From assembly GCA_020634815.1 (NCBI GenBank), contig JACKBA010000028.1, forward strand, positions 1 to 64,000: a stretch of 64,000 nucleotides of DNA, in the 5' to 3' direction. Each line of letters begins with the position of its first letter. Position 1 is the stretch's first letter. Made by a program: the position numbers and the translations under genes. Under the pieces are notes generated by a model, which worked only from the letters and a program-made list of their open reading frames with translations, made no database searches and was not told the DNA's origin. This DNA is from Caldilineaceae bacterium (GTDB lineage: Bacteria; Chloroflexota; Anaerolineae; Caldilineales; Caldilineaceae). Below, one piece after another: positions 9,821-19,336 of the stretch.

Positions 9821-10666
9821 TCAGTCGCCGGCCGCCATAATCTTGCGATAGAGCGCCGTCGTCTCCGGCAGCGGCGGCACGTCGAATTCCTCGGCCAGCG
9901 CCGCAACACATCGTTCGTAGGTGCGCAGCGCCAGCGGGCGATTCTGCTGGCTCATAAAGGCGCGCATCTGCACGCGATACGCGTCCTCCCACACGGGGTC
10001 GATGGCCAGCACGCGCTGGGTTAATCGCAGACTCTCCAGCGGCGCCTGCTCCAGCAGCAACTCGGCCAGTTCGGTCATGGTGTTGAGCGCCAGCACTTGC
10101 AGGCGCTCGCGCTCGGCACTGCTCCAATCCTCGTAGCGCCGTTCGGGCAGAAAATCACCGTGATAGAGGCCGATGGCAGCTTCAAAGCAGCGCACCGCCA
10201 GGTCACGATCGGGCGGTGTCTGTAGCAGCGCCTGGTTCCCCGTTGCGCTCAGCAGGTCGAAGACCTCCGTGTCGAGCCAGACCGCCTCCAGGTTGAGCCC
10301 GTAGGCAAGCCCGTGACGGCGCACGAATTGCGCCTCGGACCACGCCTGGCGGTCGGGTTCCAACGCCTTGTTGATGGAATTGAGCGCCACCTTGAAGTCG
10401 CGATCGCCGCGGTCCATGTCCAGGTCCGGCCACAGGCGGTCGACGATCTGTTCCTTGTGCAGATAGCGGCGGCGCAGCGTAAGGAAAAACTGGAAGAGAT
10501 GCGTCGCCTTCTCGCGCCCCCACGCCGTGGGGGCGATCTCGTCGCCATCGCGCCAGGAGCGGAAGCCGCCCAGCGTCTGCACGCGCAACGGCGCTTCCGA
10601 ACCCGGATAGGCAGGGTTGCCCTCCAGCAGGTCATCGATGGTCGCAAGGGAGATGGAGCCGGGCAT
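9821..10666 (-). CDS. BTAD-domain transcriptional regulator (SARP-like)
   Basis: 281 residues. An N-terminal winged-helix-like region (residues 28-110: LRVQTLGGFRSWRDG, then WGREKATHLFQFFL, HKEQIVDRLWPD, KVALNSINKALEP) matches the OmpR-type DNA-binding domain of SARP regulators. A bacterial transcriptional activator domain follows (residues 130-275, GLYHGDFLPERRYEDW to RTYERCVAALAEEF), which is TPR-like. No ATPase domain is attached, so this is the short form. It is likely cotranscribed with the SnoaL-like gene. Its targets are unknown. Confidence 0.85.
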   Translation of the reverse strand: MPGSISLATIDDLLEGNPAYPGSEAPLRVQTLGGFRSWRDGDEIAPTAWGREKATHLFQFFLTLRRRYLHKEQIVDRLWPDLDMDRGDRDFKVALNSINKALEPDRQAWSEAQFVRRHGLAYGLNLEAVWLDTEVFDLLSATGNQALLQTPPDRDLAVRCFEAAIGLYHGDFLPERRYEDWSSAERERLQVLALNTMTELAELLLEQAPLESLRLTQRVLAIDPVWEDAYRVQMRAFMSQQNRPLALRTYERCVAALAEEFDVPPLPETTALYRKIMAAGD

Positions 10667-10690
10667 GGGAAAGGGTGATTGCCAAACAAG

Positions 10691-10784
10691 AGAAGAATAG
10701 ACCGCGGATTAGACGGATTTGGCGGATAAACACGGATCTAAGAATCCGTTTCAATCCGTCTAATCCGTGGTCTATTCTTTTCTG
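10691..10784. repeat. inverted nonamer-tract element (word GCGGATTN), near-perfect arms
   Basis: The left arm reads AGAATAGACC then CGCGGATTA, GACGGATTT, GGCGGATAAA, CACGGATCT. The right arm is its reverse complement with few changes (AGAATCCGTT, TCAATCCGTCTAATCCG, TGGTCTATTCT). Nearly 50 nt could pair around a loop at 10738-10742. It lies between the BTAD gene start and the ndk stop and belongs to the same word class as 38650-38730 and 45537-45575. Confidence 0.85.
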
Positions 10785-10786
10785 AT

Positions 10787-11233
10787 CTATTCGAAGATCC
10801 AGGCGTCGACGGCGCGATCCCAGGCCACCAGTTCTTCACCGAACCACAGGGCGATCTCGGTGGCGGCTGTCTCCTGGCCGTCGCTGGCGTGTACCAGGTT
10901 GCGGCCGATCTCCAGCGCAAAGTCGGCGCGGATCGTGCCGGGCGCGGCTTCGAAGGGCTTGGTCGCACCGACGGTCTGGCGCACGGCGACCACCGCATTC
11001 GTGCCCTCCACCACCATGGCCACGACCGGCGCGCTGGTGATGTAGGTAATCAGCCCGGCGAAGAAGGGGCGTCCTTCGTGCACGGCATAGTGCTGGCGCG
11101 CCAGCGCCTCGCTCACCTGCACCATCTTCAGGCCAACGATCTTCAGGCCGCGCCGCTCAAAGCGGCCGATAATCTCGCCGATGAGACCGCGCTGCACGCC
11201 GTCGGGTTTGACCATGACAAATGTTCGTTCCAT
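10787..11233 (-). CDS. ndk: nucleoside diphosphate kinase
   Basis: 148 residues, the usual size. It transfers the gamma phosphate from ATP to NDPs through a phosphohistidine. The N-terminus ERTFVMVKPDGVQRGLIGEI is the family signature, and the catalytic His is in RNLVHASDG. GRPFFAGLITYITSAPVVAM matches the conserved core. Some divergence after GATKPFEAAPGTIRADFA is normal. It is encoded downstream of the TPR protein on the same strand, with the nonamer element directly after its stop. Confidence 0.96.
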   Translation of the reverse strand: MERTFVMVKPDGVQRGLIGEIIGRFERRGLKIVGLKMVQVSEALARQHYAVHEGRPFFAGLITYITSAPVVAMVVEGTNAVVAVRQTVGATKPFEAAPGTIRADFALEIGRNLVHASDGQETAATEIALWFGEELVAWDRAVDAWIFE

Positions 11234-11280
11234 TTCCGAGTTCTCCTATTTGATATTGAATTTGATAGCTATTCATTGCC

Positions 11281-12114
11281 TCAGCCGGTCAGGTCGACGT
11301 CGCTCAGTTCCGCCAGCAACACCGTCTCCGGCAGCGTGACGCGCAGCGGCGTCGGCGTCCGGTCCCACGGCAGGCGCAGCCACGCGCGCACGAATTCGCC
11401 GTCCGGGTCCATGGTGCGGATGGGATTGCGTGCCAGGGCCTTGTCGTCCACATCGCCGAGGGCGTTGAGCACCACCCATGCCATGAGCACGTGCGGGCTG
11501 CGCCGGCAGAGATGGCGGGCGATCTGATAGGCATCCTGGCGCGCGCCTTGCTGCCACGCCGCCACCATCCAACTGACCTGAAAGTCCAGCCGCTTTGGCG
11601 CCGCGTTGGCCAGGGTGCGATAGGCGGCCGCTGCGTGCGACCAGCGCCCCGCGCGTAGATAAAGGCTCGCCAGCGCCGCACCATCCAACGCCAACGCATC
11701 CGGGATCTCCAGGCTTGTGCGCATCAACCCGCCGCGAATGTCCGGGTCGAACGGGTTGCTTTGAAAGGCGCGCCGCCACATGGCTCGCGCCGCGCCGCGC
11801 ATTCCCTTCTGCTCTACGGCGAAGGCCAGTGAGCGCCACGCTACGGCGTTGCCAGGGTCGGCCTGCAAGAGACGGCGCGCCCAGTCTTCGCCCTCCTGCC
11901 AGCGCTTGAGCAGCCACGCGGCCTGGATGAGTCGCTCGTAGGTGGCCAGGTGGCGCGGCAGGCGGACAAGGACGACGCGGGCCAGCGCGGCAGTCGCTTC
12001 GGCATCGCCCTGCGCCAGTCGCGCAGCCATGGCGTCGCTGATCATCGACAGTTCGACGACGGTCTCGCCCGGCTCGGCGGTCTGTGGTCTGGCGTGCGGC
12101 GGCAGATTACTCAC
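11281..12114 (-). CDS. TPR-repeat protein of unknown function
   Basis: About 277 residues made of helical TPR-like repeats, for example LLQADPGNAVAWRSLAFAVE, RAFQSNPFDPDIRGGLM, ALASLYLRAGRWSHAAAAYR and LANAAPKRLDFQVSWMVAAW. The C-terminus (RAWLRLPWDRTPTPLRVTLP) is non-repetitive. No signal peptide is visible, so it is probably cytoplasmic. GTG 12114 is chosen; an ATG at 12150 in frame would add 12 residues without a clear ribosome site. The role is unknown; TPR arrays are generally scaffolds. Confidence 0.7.
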   Translation of the reverse strand: MSNLPPHARPQTAEPGETVVELSMISDAMAARLAQGDAEATAALARVVLVRLPRHLATYERLIQAAWLLKRWQEGEDWARRLLQADPGNAVAWRSLAFAVEQKGMRGAARAMWRRAFQSNPFDPDIRGGLMRTSLEIPDALALDGAALASLYLRAGRWSHAAAAYRTLANAAPKRLDFQVSWMVAAWQQGARQDAYQIARHLCRRSPHVLMAWVVLNALGDVDDKALARNPIRTMDPDGEFVRAWLRLPWDRTPTPLRVTLPETVLLAELSDVDLTG

Positions 12115-12171
12115 GCCCGCTAGTATTCTGGATGGACGGGGAAATGTCAAACACAGGAGCCAAAACAGCGG

Positions 12172-13266
<1,095 letters not shown>

Positions 13267-13372
13267 TGCTTGGGGAGCCTTGTTCTCTTGCGACGCCGCA
13301 TCGTTGCGGCGGAAATTGGGAATGGATCACAGGGCCGCCTGCTGCCAGGCAACGTGTGCCAACCCGCCCATA

Positions 13373-15088
13373 TTACGAACTCTGCTGAAATTCCGGCTGG
13401 AAACGAACCGTCTCTGACGAATCGCCGGACTCGCTGATCATCTCAAAAACTGGATTGAAGTCAAATTCACCGATGTGCAGAAGCTGAATCCGCTTGTGAA
13501 CCTGAACCGGCAGGCTGCTCGTGACGGGCCGCGTGGTGTGCAGCGTGCGGCCATCCCACACCAGGCTGAGGAATCGCATCTCGGTGAGAGCGGCGCCGAG
13601 CAGCGCCCACCACGACCATGCCTGTGGCCACGCCGGCTCGACAGCGATCCGGTCGCCCAGGTCGACCAGCCCGACGCCCTGCCAGAGTGCGGCGCTGGCC
13701 AGGCACATCCCCTGCCAGTCGTCGGCAAAGCGATACGGGCGCTCGCTACCCACTTCCCAACCGCTGGCACGCTCCCACCGGAGCAGGTCGAATGGAGAAG
13801 GCGGCGCGGGCGGCCCACCCAGATATGCGGCCTCACTCTCCCAGCGCGCCGCGTTGACGGCATCGCCGGCGCGCGCGGCGATTTGGGCGGCATCGCTCAT
13901 GGCCTGCGCCAGCCGGGCTGCCACGGCGCCATCGGCAAGGCGGGCAGGCTGCGTGGCGCGCAGATGGACGAGCGTATCGGCGCAGGCGCTCACGCCCGGC
14001 ATGTGTTCGGCAAGCAGTTCGTCGGTGGTGCGGTGCCGGCTCACGTGGGCGAGCAGCGCGTGCAGATAGAGCGTGCTGCCGCCGAGCAGGTCATCGTCGC
14101 TGCCGCCCTCGACGCTGCCGGGAAAGGCGGGCAGCACCGCCGGCAGCCGGCCTTCGGTCGCTTCCGCCACGCGGCGCAGATGGGCCAGCAGGTTGCGACT
14201 CTGCACGGGATCCAGGCTATCCCACACATCGACCAGCGCAGGGATGCGTTCCACACGGCGGTCGGAAGGGGCGGTGCCGGTGCGCAGGCGCTGCGTGTGG
14301 CGGATCGCCGCCAGCCGCGCCTGCTCGACGGCGAGGTTGAACGCCGGGTCCGGCGTCCACAGGCGGCCGGCATGCAGGCGCCGCTCCCAGTTGCGCGTGC
14401 TGACGTCGAACATCTGCTCCACATCGCGCAACGAGAGAAAGGTGTTCCACGCCATCTGCTCACCCACATCGCTGACGGTCAGGATGAGCGGAACTTCGAC
14501 GATGCCATTGACCAGGACGTGATAGACCAGGCGGGCGCGCTGCGGGTCATCGAGTTCCACCGTGTCCGGCCGGCCGTACGGGTTGCCGAAGATGCGCGTG
14601 CTCTCGGCATTGCTCTGCTGGTAGAGGCCGCGCGCCGGGCCGGGGTTGCGCTGTGCCACCAGCAGCCCGTCGACGATGCGCTGGCTGAGCGGCTCATTCC
14701 ACTCGATGTCGATCTCCAGGCGCAGCACGCGATCGCCTTCCGCCTGGCACTCCAGCAGCCAGAAGAGCGAGCGATCGTCGGTGGTCTTGTACGGGACGGC
14801 CAGCCGCCTGGTGATGATGACGCCTTCCGTGCCGGCGATGGTCTCCTGATGGCCGGGAAAGAAGCGCGTGACCAGCGGCACGAGTTCGCCGTCCAGCCAG
14901 TCGATGACGCGCAGGCGCACCGAACGGGCGTACACCTGGCCCGCCCACGGCCACGTGATCTCCTGCGGGTCGCAGTTGGCGTCGAGCAGGCAGGCGATCT
15001 CGTGATTGGCGAGCCGGGCAATGGGGCCGTCCGGCAGCGCCGCGTAGTCGATGCTCTGTGGTTGATCGAGAATGGGGCTGATTGTCAT
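13373..15088 (-). CDS. large hypothetical protein, possible six-hairpin glycosidase
   Basis: 571 residues, soluble, no signal peptide. The N-terminal half is beta-rich (residues 1-210, for example RSVRLRVIDWLDGELVPLVT, EGVIITRRLAVPYKTTDDRS). The centre is alpha-helical (220-460). A short beta C-domain (WDGRTLHTTRPVTSSLPVQV) follows a Trp-rich segment VEPAWPQAWSWWALLGAAL. This beta / helical barrel / beta order resembles six-hairpin glycosidases such as GH15/GH65-type enzymes, but I cannot point to catalytic carboxylates. It is better treated as a hypothetical protein. Confidence 0.6.
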   Translation of the reverse strand: MTISPILDQPQSIDYAALPDGPIARLANHEIACLLDANCDPQEITWPWAGQVYARSVRLRVIDWLDGELVPLVTRFFPGHQETIAGTEGVIITRRLAVPYKTTDDRSLFWLLECQAEGDRVLRLEIDIEWNEPLSQRIVDGLLVAQRNPGPARGLYQQSNAESTRIFGNPYGRPDTVELDDPQRARLVYHVLVNGIVEVPLILTVSDVGEQMAWNTFLSLRDVEQMFDVSTRNWERRLHAGRLWTPDPAFNLAVEQARLAAIRHTQRLRTGTAPSDRRVERIPALVDVWDSLDPVQSRNLLAHLRRVAEATEGRLPAVLPAFPGSVEGGSDDDLLGGSTLYLHALLAHVSRHRTTDELLAEHMPGVSACADTLVHLRATQPARLADGAVAARLAQAMSDAAQIAARAGDAVNAARWESEAAYLGGPPAPPSPFDLLRWERASGWEVGSERPYRFADDWQGMCLASAALWQGVGLVDLGDRIAVEPAWPQAWSWWALLGAALTEMRFLSLVWDGRTLHTTRPVTSSLPVQVHKRIQLLHIGEFDFNPVFEMISESGDSSETVRFQPEFQQSS

Positions 15089-15148
15089 GTCGGAATATGA
15101 CAGCGGCCAGGCGGGCAGGGTGATGTCACGCCTGCCCGCGGCAGGCTA

Positions 15149-16669
15149 CTACTTCACACCGGCCATCAACAGGCCGAGGCCTTCGCGCGTGGCGTCCTTG
15201 CGGTCGACGATGTCGATGATCTCGCCCTTGTACATGACCGCGATGCGGTCGGAGAGCGCCATGATCTCGTCGAGTTCGGCGCTGACCAGCAGCACCGCTA
15301 CACCCTCGTCGCGCTTGGTCACGATCTGGTTGTGGATGAACTCGATGGAGCCGACGTCGATGCCGCGCGTCGGCTGGGCAGCGATCAGGAGATTGATCGG
15401 GCGGCTGAACTCGCGGGCGACGACCATCTTCTGCTGGTTGCCGCCGGAGAGGCTGCCGCCGTGCGTGTGGATGCTGGGCGTACGCACATCAAATTCGGCG
15501 ACCAGTGCCTTGGCGTGTTCGTCAATGGCGTTTTGCTGGATGGTCGCGGCGCGGGCAAAGGGCGTCAGGTAGTACTGGTTCAGGACCAGGTTGTCGGCGA
15601 TGGAGTAGGAATCGACCATGCCATAGGCATGGCGATCCTCCGGCACGTGACTGCTCTGCCCTTCGTGCGTCACGCGCCGCGGGCTGGCGTTGGTCATGTC
15701 CACGCCCTTGATGCGCACGGCGCCGCCCTCGGCCTTGCGCAGCCCGGTGATCACCTCGACCAACTCGGTCTGGCCGTTGCCCTGCACGCCGGCCACGCCC
15801 ACGATCTCGCCGGAGCGCACCGACAGCGAAACGCCGCGCAGCGCCGGGTCGCCCAGATCGCTGCTGGCCTTGAGGTTCTCGATCTCCAGCACGACGTCGG
15901 CCGGCCGCGCTGCACCTTTCTCGACGGTGAGGATCACTTCGCGGCCGACCATCATCTCGGCCAGTTGCTGCTGCGTGGCCGTCTTCGGATCCGCCTCGCC
16001 CACAGTGCGCCCGCCGCGCAGCACCATAATGCGGTCGGCGATGCGCAACACTTCCTTGAGTTTGTGCGTGATGAAGATGATGGAATTGCCCTGTTCCTTC
16101 AGCGTCTGCATGACGCGGAAGAGACCCTCGATCTCCTGTGGCGTGAGCACGGCGGTCGGCTCGTCGAGAATGAGGATGTTGGCGTTGCGGTAGAGCGACT
16201 TCACGATCTCGACGCGCTGGCGCACGCCCACGGGCAGATCCTCGATGACCGCGTCCGTGTCGACCTGCATGTCGTAGCGCTCAGAGATTTCCTTGATGCG
16301 CGCCGCCACCTTGCGCCGGTCGAGCAGGCCGTTCTTGACGCTCTCGTCGCCAAGCATGATGTTGTCGGTGACGGTCATTACCGGCACGAGCTGGAAGTGC
16401 TGGTGCACCATGCCGATGCCCAGGGCGATGGCATCGCGCGGCGTCTTCATCCTCACCGGCTGGCCGTTGACGAGAATCTCGCCCTCGGTCGGGTGATAGA
16501 GGCCGAAGATGACGTTCATCAGCGTTGATTTGCCGGCGCCATTTTCGCCGAGCAGCGCCAGAATCTCACCCTTGTGCAACTTGAGATTCACGTCCTGATT
16601 GGCGACAACCCCCGGAAAGACCTTGGTGATGCCGCGTGCTTCAAGCACAGGTGTATCAGATGTAGTCAA
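15149..16669 (-). CDS. ABC transporter ATPase, nucleoside/simple-sugar type, duplicated
   Basis: About 506 residues with two ABC modules. The first has Walker A GENGAGKST, signature LPVGVRQRVEIVKSL and Walker B ILILDEPT. The second has a degenerate Walker A (GVQGNGQTE), signature LSGGNQQK and a degenerate Walker B LLIAAQPTRGID. A degenerate second site is normal for the RbsA/NupO-type ATPases that serve BMP-family importers. TTG 16669 has AGGAG 10 nt upstream; GTG 16696 is an alternative. It lies downstream of the two permease genes but is separated from them by 346 bp including a strong hairpin, an unusual gene order for this family. Confidence 0.9.
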   Translation of the reverse strand: MTTSDTPVLEARGITKVFPGVVANQDVNLKLHKGEILALLGENGAGKSTLMNVIFGLYHPTEGEILVNGQPVRMKTPRDAIALGIGMVHQHFQLVPVMTVTDNIMLGDESVKNGLLDRRKVAARIKEISERYDMQVDTDAVIEDLPVGVRQRVEIVKSLYRNANILILDEPTAVLTPQEIEGLFRVMQTLKEQGNSIIFITHKLKEVLRIADRIMVLRGGRTVGEADPKTATQQQLAEMMVGREVILTVEKGAARPADVVLEIENLKASSDLGDPALRGVSLSVRSGEIVGVAGVQGNGQTELVEVITGLRKAEGGAVRIKGVDMTNASPRRVTHEGQSSHVPEDRHAYGMVDSYSIADNLVLNQYYLTPFARAATIQQNAIDEHAKALVAEFDVRTPSIHTHGGSLSGGNQQKMVVAREFSRPINLLIAAQPTRGIDVGSIEFIHNQIVTKRDEGVAVLLVSAELDEIMALSDRIAVMYKGEIIDIVDRKDATREGLGLLMAGVK

Positions 16670-17015
16670 GATAGGTTCACTCCTAGATGGCAACACCGTT
16701 CGTGATTGTGCTATACTATGATTGATAGCTGGGTGGCTGCAACGCTATGCGTAACCAGTCGTCTTAAGCAATGCAGCATTTATGGTCCTACGTGACCTTC
16801 CCCAGCTTCTGTATTTGTGTATGAAGCGCCTCCCAGGAAATCGACACGGGAGGCGCTTCTTTTCCGAGATAGATGCGTCGTGCCATCGTATCTGCGGTAC
16901 TTCCCTTGACATTGGCAAAACGAATGAACGTGACTTGCTGTTCGTGTCCGTTGCGGCGAAACAGATGTTGCTCATCGAAAATCAGACGAGATGATTGCAA
17001 AAGGGAAGTTACAGG
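16670..17015. other. 346-bp gap between permease and ATPase genes; no convincing gene
   Basis: An AT-richer stretch interrupts the transporter operon. A minus-strand frame of 70 codons (16788-17000, TTG start, no ribosome site) could encode a small protein ending SWEALHTQIQKLGKVT, but I see no family match and do not call it. A perfect 12-bp hairpin (listed separately) lies inside. Upstream of the ATPase gene there is an AT-rich stretch ATAGTATAGCAC (minus) that could be a -10 region, so the ATPase may also have its own promoter. Confidence 0.4.
16823..16859. terminator. 12-bp perfect hairpin; terminator-like on the plus strand
   Basis: GAAGCGCCTCCC and its exact complement GGGAGGCGCTTC are separated by 13 nt, with TTTT following on the plus strand (16860-16863). 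No plus-strand gene precedes it. On the minus strand, the direction of the transporter operon, there is no T-tract, so it would act there as an mRNA hairpin. Its function is undecided. Confidence 0.5.
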
Positions 17016-18065
17016 TCACTCCGAACCGCCCTCTGTCTCGTAAACCTTACCTTCCGCCGCCGGCGGCCGCACGCGACCCACAAAGCCGGAAACAGCGACG
17101 ATCGTGACGATGTACGGGATCATGCTGACGAACTGGCGTGGCACGGTGGTGACGCCGGCCAGCAGCAACTCGTTCTGCAGCGCCTGGGTGTAGCCAAAAA
17201 GCAGCGACGCGCCCATCGCACCGAAGGGCATCCAGTTGCCGAAGATCATTGCGGCCAGCGAGATGAAACCGCGCCCGGCCGTCATGCCTTCCTGGAACTG
17301 GCCCACCGCCTCCAGCACGAGAAAGCCGCCGGCCAGCCCAGCCAGCATCCCACCGATAATCGTGTTCATGTAGCGGAAACGGTTGACGTTGATGCCGACG
17401 GTATCGGCCGCACGCGGATGCTCGCCACAGGCGCGCGAACGCAGCCCCCAGCGCGTGTAGAAGAAGCCGATGTGGATCACGACGACCAGGATCAGCGTGG
17501 TGTAGGTCAACGGCGGATTGGTGAAGATCACCTCGCCCAGCACCGGAATCTGCGACAGGCCGGGAATGGCAATCGTGCCGAACTTGCCCTCGGCGACGGC
17601 GTTGCGGTCGAAGAGATAGGCCGTGAGGCCGGCCGCCAGAATGATCAGCACCGTGCCGGAGATGATCTGATCCATGCGGTAGCGGATGGAAAAGACGCCA
17701 TGCAGCAGCCCCATGAGCCCGCCCGTCACCAGGGCAGCGGCCACGCCAAAGAGCAGGCTCGCCAGGAGCGGCCAGTCGTTGGTGTTCGTCTTGGCGACGA
17801 ATGCAGCGAAAGCGCCGGCCAGCATCATGCCCTCGATGCCGATGTTGATGATACCCGTGCGCTCGCAGAGGATGCCGCACATGGCGCCCAGGATGAGCGG
17901 CACGCTGGCACGCAGCGTGAAGTTGAGCGCGCTGATGCCAAAGAAGACGCGCATCCACGTGCTATCACCCAACGAGGTGGTGTTGACCAGAATCGCCATG
18001 ACGATGAAGACGAGAATCAGCCCACCAATAATGTAGGAAGTAACCCGATAACGACGCTTACCCAT
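17016..18065 (-). CDS. ABC transporter permease (BMP-type importer, second permease)
   Basis: 349 residues with roughly eight to ten hydrophobic segments. LGAMCGILCERTGIINIGIEG is the hallmark of the YufQ/NupC-like permeases of nucleoside/simple-sugar importers. Conserved features further on include RACGEHPRAADTVGINVNRF and NWMPFGAMGASLLFGY. It begins 6 bp after the stop of the first permease gene, so translation is coupled. It would form the heterodimeric channel with the preceding gene product. Confidence 0.93.
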   Translation of the reverse strand: MGKRRYRVTSYIIGGLILVFIVMAILVNTTSLGDSTWMRVFFGISALNFTLRASVPLILGAMCGILCERTGIINIGIEGMMLAGAFAAFVAKTNTNDWPLLASLLFGVAAALVTGGLMGLLHGVFSIRYRMDQIISGTVLIILAAGLTAYLFDRNAVAEGKFGTIAIPGLSQIPVLGEVIFTNPPLTYTTLILVVVIHIGFFYTRWGLRSRACGEHPRAADTVGINVNRFRYMNTIIGGMLAGLAGGFLVLEAVGQFQEGMTAGRGFISLAAMIFGNWMPFGAMGASLLFGYTQALQNELLLAGVTTVPRQFVSMIPYIVTIVAVSGFVGRVRPPAAEGKVYETEGGSE

Positions 18066-18071
18066 GAGTGG

Positions 18072-19193
18072 TTACCTCCCCCACCCGCTGCTGAAGACGG
18101 TCGACTCCACCTGGTCGCTCGGCTTGCGGATGCGATAGATCTGGCGGATGATGGTCGGCGCGGCCACGAAGGCCAGCACCAGCGCCTGGATGACCTGGAT
18201 GATGTCGGCCGAGACGCCCGAATCGAACTGCATGCGCGCCCCGCCGGCATCGAGTGCACCGAGCAGGAACGCGGAGAGCACCACGCCGATGGGATTGGTC
18301 TGTCCCAGCAACGCCACGGTAATGCCGTCGAAACCGACGCCACCGGTAAACTCCGGCGCAAATTTATGGTTGAGACCCAACGTCTCGATGCCGCCGGCCA
18401 GCCCGGCCAAGCCGCCGGCGATCATCATCGTCAGAATGATGACCCAGTTGACGTTCATACCGGCGTAGCGTGCGGCCTTGTTGTTGGCGCCGACGGTGCG
18501 TGTCTCGAAGCCGAGCGTCGTCTTGAAGATGACCCACCACATGATCAGCGCCACCACCAGCGCAATCACGACGCCCCAGTGCACGCGGTACGGTTCGGCA
18601 AAGATCCACGGCAACCTGGCGCTGATGAAGACGTCGGCCGTCTCCGAAATCGGACCCGCCGTGGTATCCCAGAGCGGCCCGGGCGTCTGGCCCTGCGTGC
18701 CGCCGGCATAGACCGTCCAACTGGCAAAAAGGCTGGCGACGTAGTTGAGCATGATGGTGACGATGACTTCGTGCGCGCCGGTGAAGACCTTGAGCGCGCC
18801 GGGGATGAAGCCCCATGCCATGCCGCCGGCAATCCCCGCCAGCAGCGCCAGCGGCAGGTGAATAAAGGCCGGCAGCCCCTCGAAATTGATGCCCACCGCC
18901 ACCGAACAGACCGTACCCATGATGAACTGGCCGGACGCGCCGATGTTGAACAGGCCGGCCTTGAAGGCAACGGCCACCGAAAGACCGGTCAGAATCAGCG
19001 GCGTCATCTTGCGAATTGTGGTCGACCAGGCGCGAGCACTGCCCACAGCGCCTTCAAACAGGCCACGATAGGCGGCAATGGGATTGTCGCCAAAGATCCA
19101 CATGATAATCGCCCCAACCACCAGGGCGGAAAAGACGGCCAGAATCGGGATGAGGAGCGTCTGCCCAATCCGGCGCAAAGAGCTAGAGTTCAT
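18072..19193 (-). CDS. ABC transporter permease (BMP-type importer, first permease)
   Basis: 373 residues, multi-spanning. Diagnostic stretches are GLSVAVAFKAGLFNIGASGQ and GAHEVIVTIMLNYVA, the conserved cytoplasmic loop of YufP/NupB-like permeases; RTVGANNKAARYAGMNVN follows. ATG 19193 is chosen for AGGAG about 5 nt upstream; a GTG seven codons earlier is less well placed. The gene follows the substrate-binding protein gene but across an intrinsic terminator, so its expression should be a fraction of that of the binding protein. Confidence 0.93.
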   Translation of the reverse strand: MNSSSLRRIGQTLLIPILAVFSALVVGAIIMWIFGDNPIAAYRGLFEGAVGSARAWSTTIRKMTPLILTGLSVAVAFKAGLFNIGASGQFIMGTVCSVAVGINFEGLPAFIHLPLALLAGIAGGMAWGFIPGALKVFTGAHEVIVTIMLNYVASLFASWTVYAGGTQGQTPGPLWDTTAGPISETADVFISARLPWIFAEPYRVHWGVVIALVVALIMWWVIFKTTLGFETRTVGANNKAARYAGMNVNWVIILTMMIAGGLAGLAGGIETLGLNHKFAPEFTGGVGFDGITVALLGQTNPIGVVLSAFLLGALDAGGARMQFDSGVSADIIQVIQALVLAFVAAPTIIRQIYRIRKPSDQVESTVFSSGWGR

Positions 19194-19280
19194 GGCGGCT
19201 CCTGGAACAGGCAAGGTGGGAGCGGGTCGGCGTTGGGATGTGCAGCACGCCAGGTGTCGGGCGCTGCACGAGTCGGCCTC

Positions 19281-19317
19281 TAAAAACAGGAGGCAAGGTG
19301 TGACCTTGCCTCCTGTT
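19281..19317 (-). terminator. intrinsic terminator between binding-protein and permease genes
   Basis: A perfect 15-bp inverted repeat (AACAGGAGGCAAGGT, loop of 3, ACCTTGCCTCCTGTT) is followed on the minus strand by TTTTT. It starts 20 nt after the stop codon of the binding-protein gene and lies about 90 nt before the permease start. Partial termination here would give excess binding protein over membrane components, a common arrangement in ABC importers. Confidence 0.85.
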
Positions 19318-19336
19318 GCACTACATCATGTTCACA

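Noticed and set aside
16788..17000. Small minus-strand gene of 70 codons in the transporter gap
   Set aside because: TTG start without ribosome site, no family match, and a perfect hairpin inside the frame; kept only as a note.
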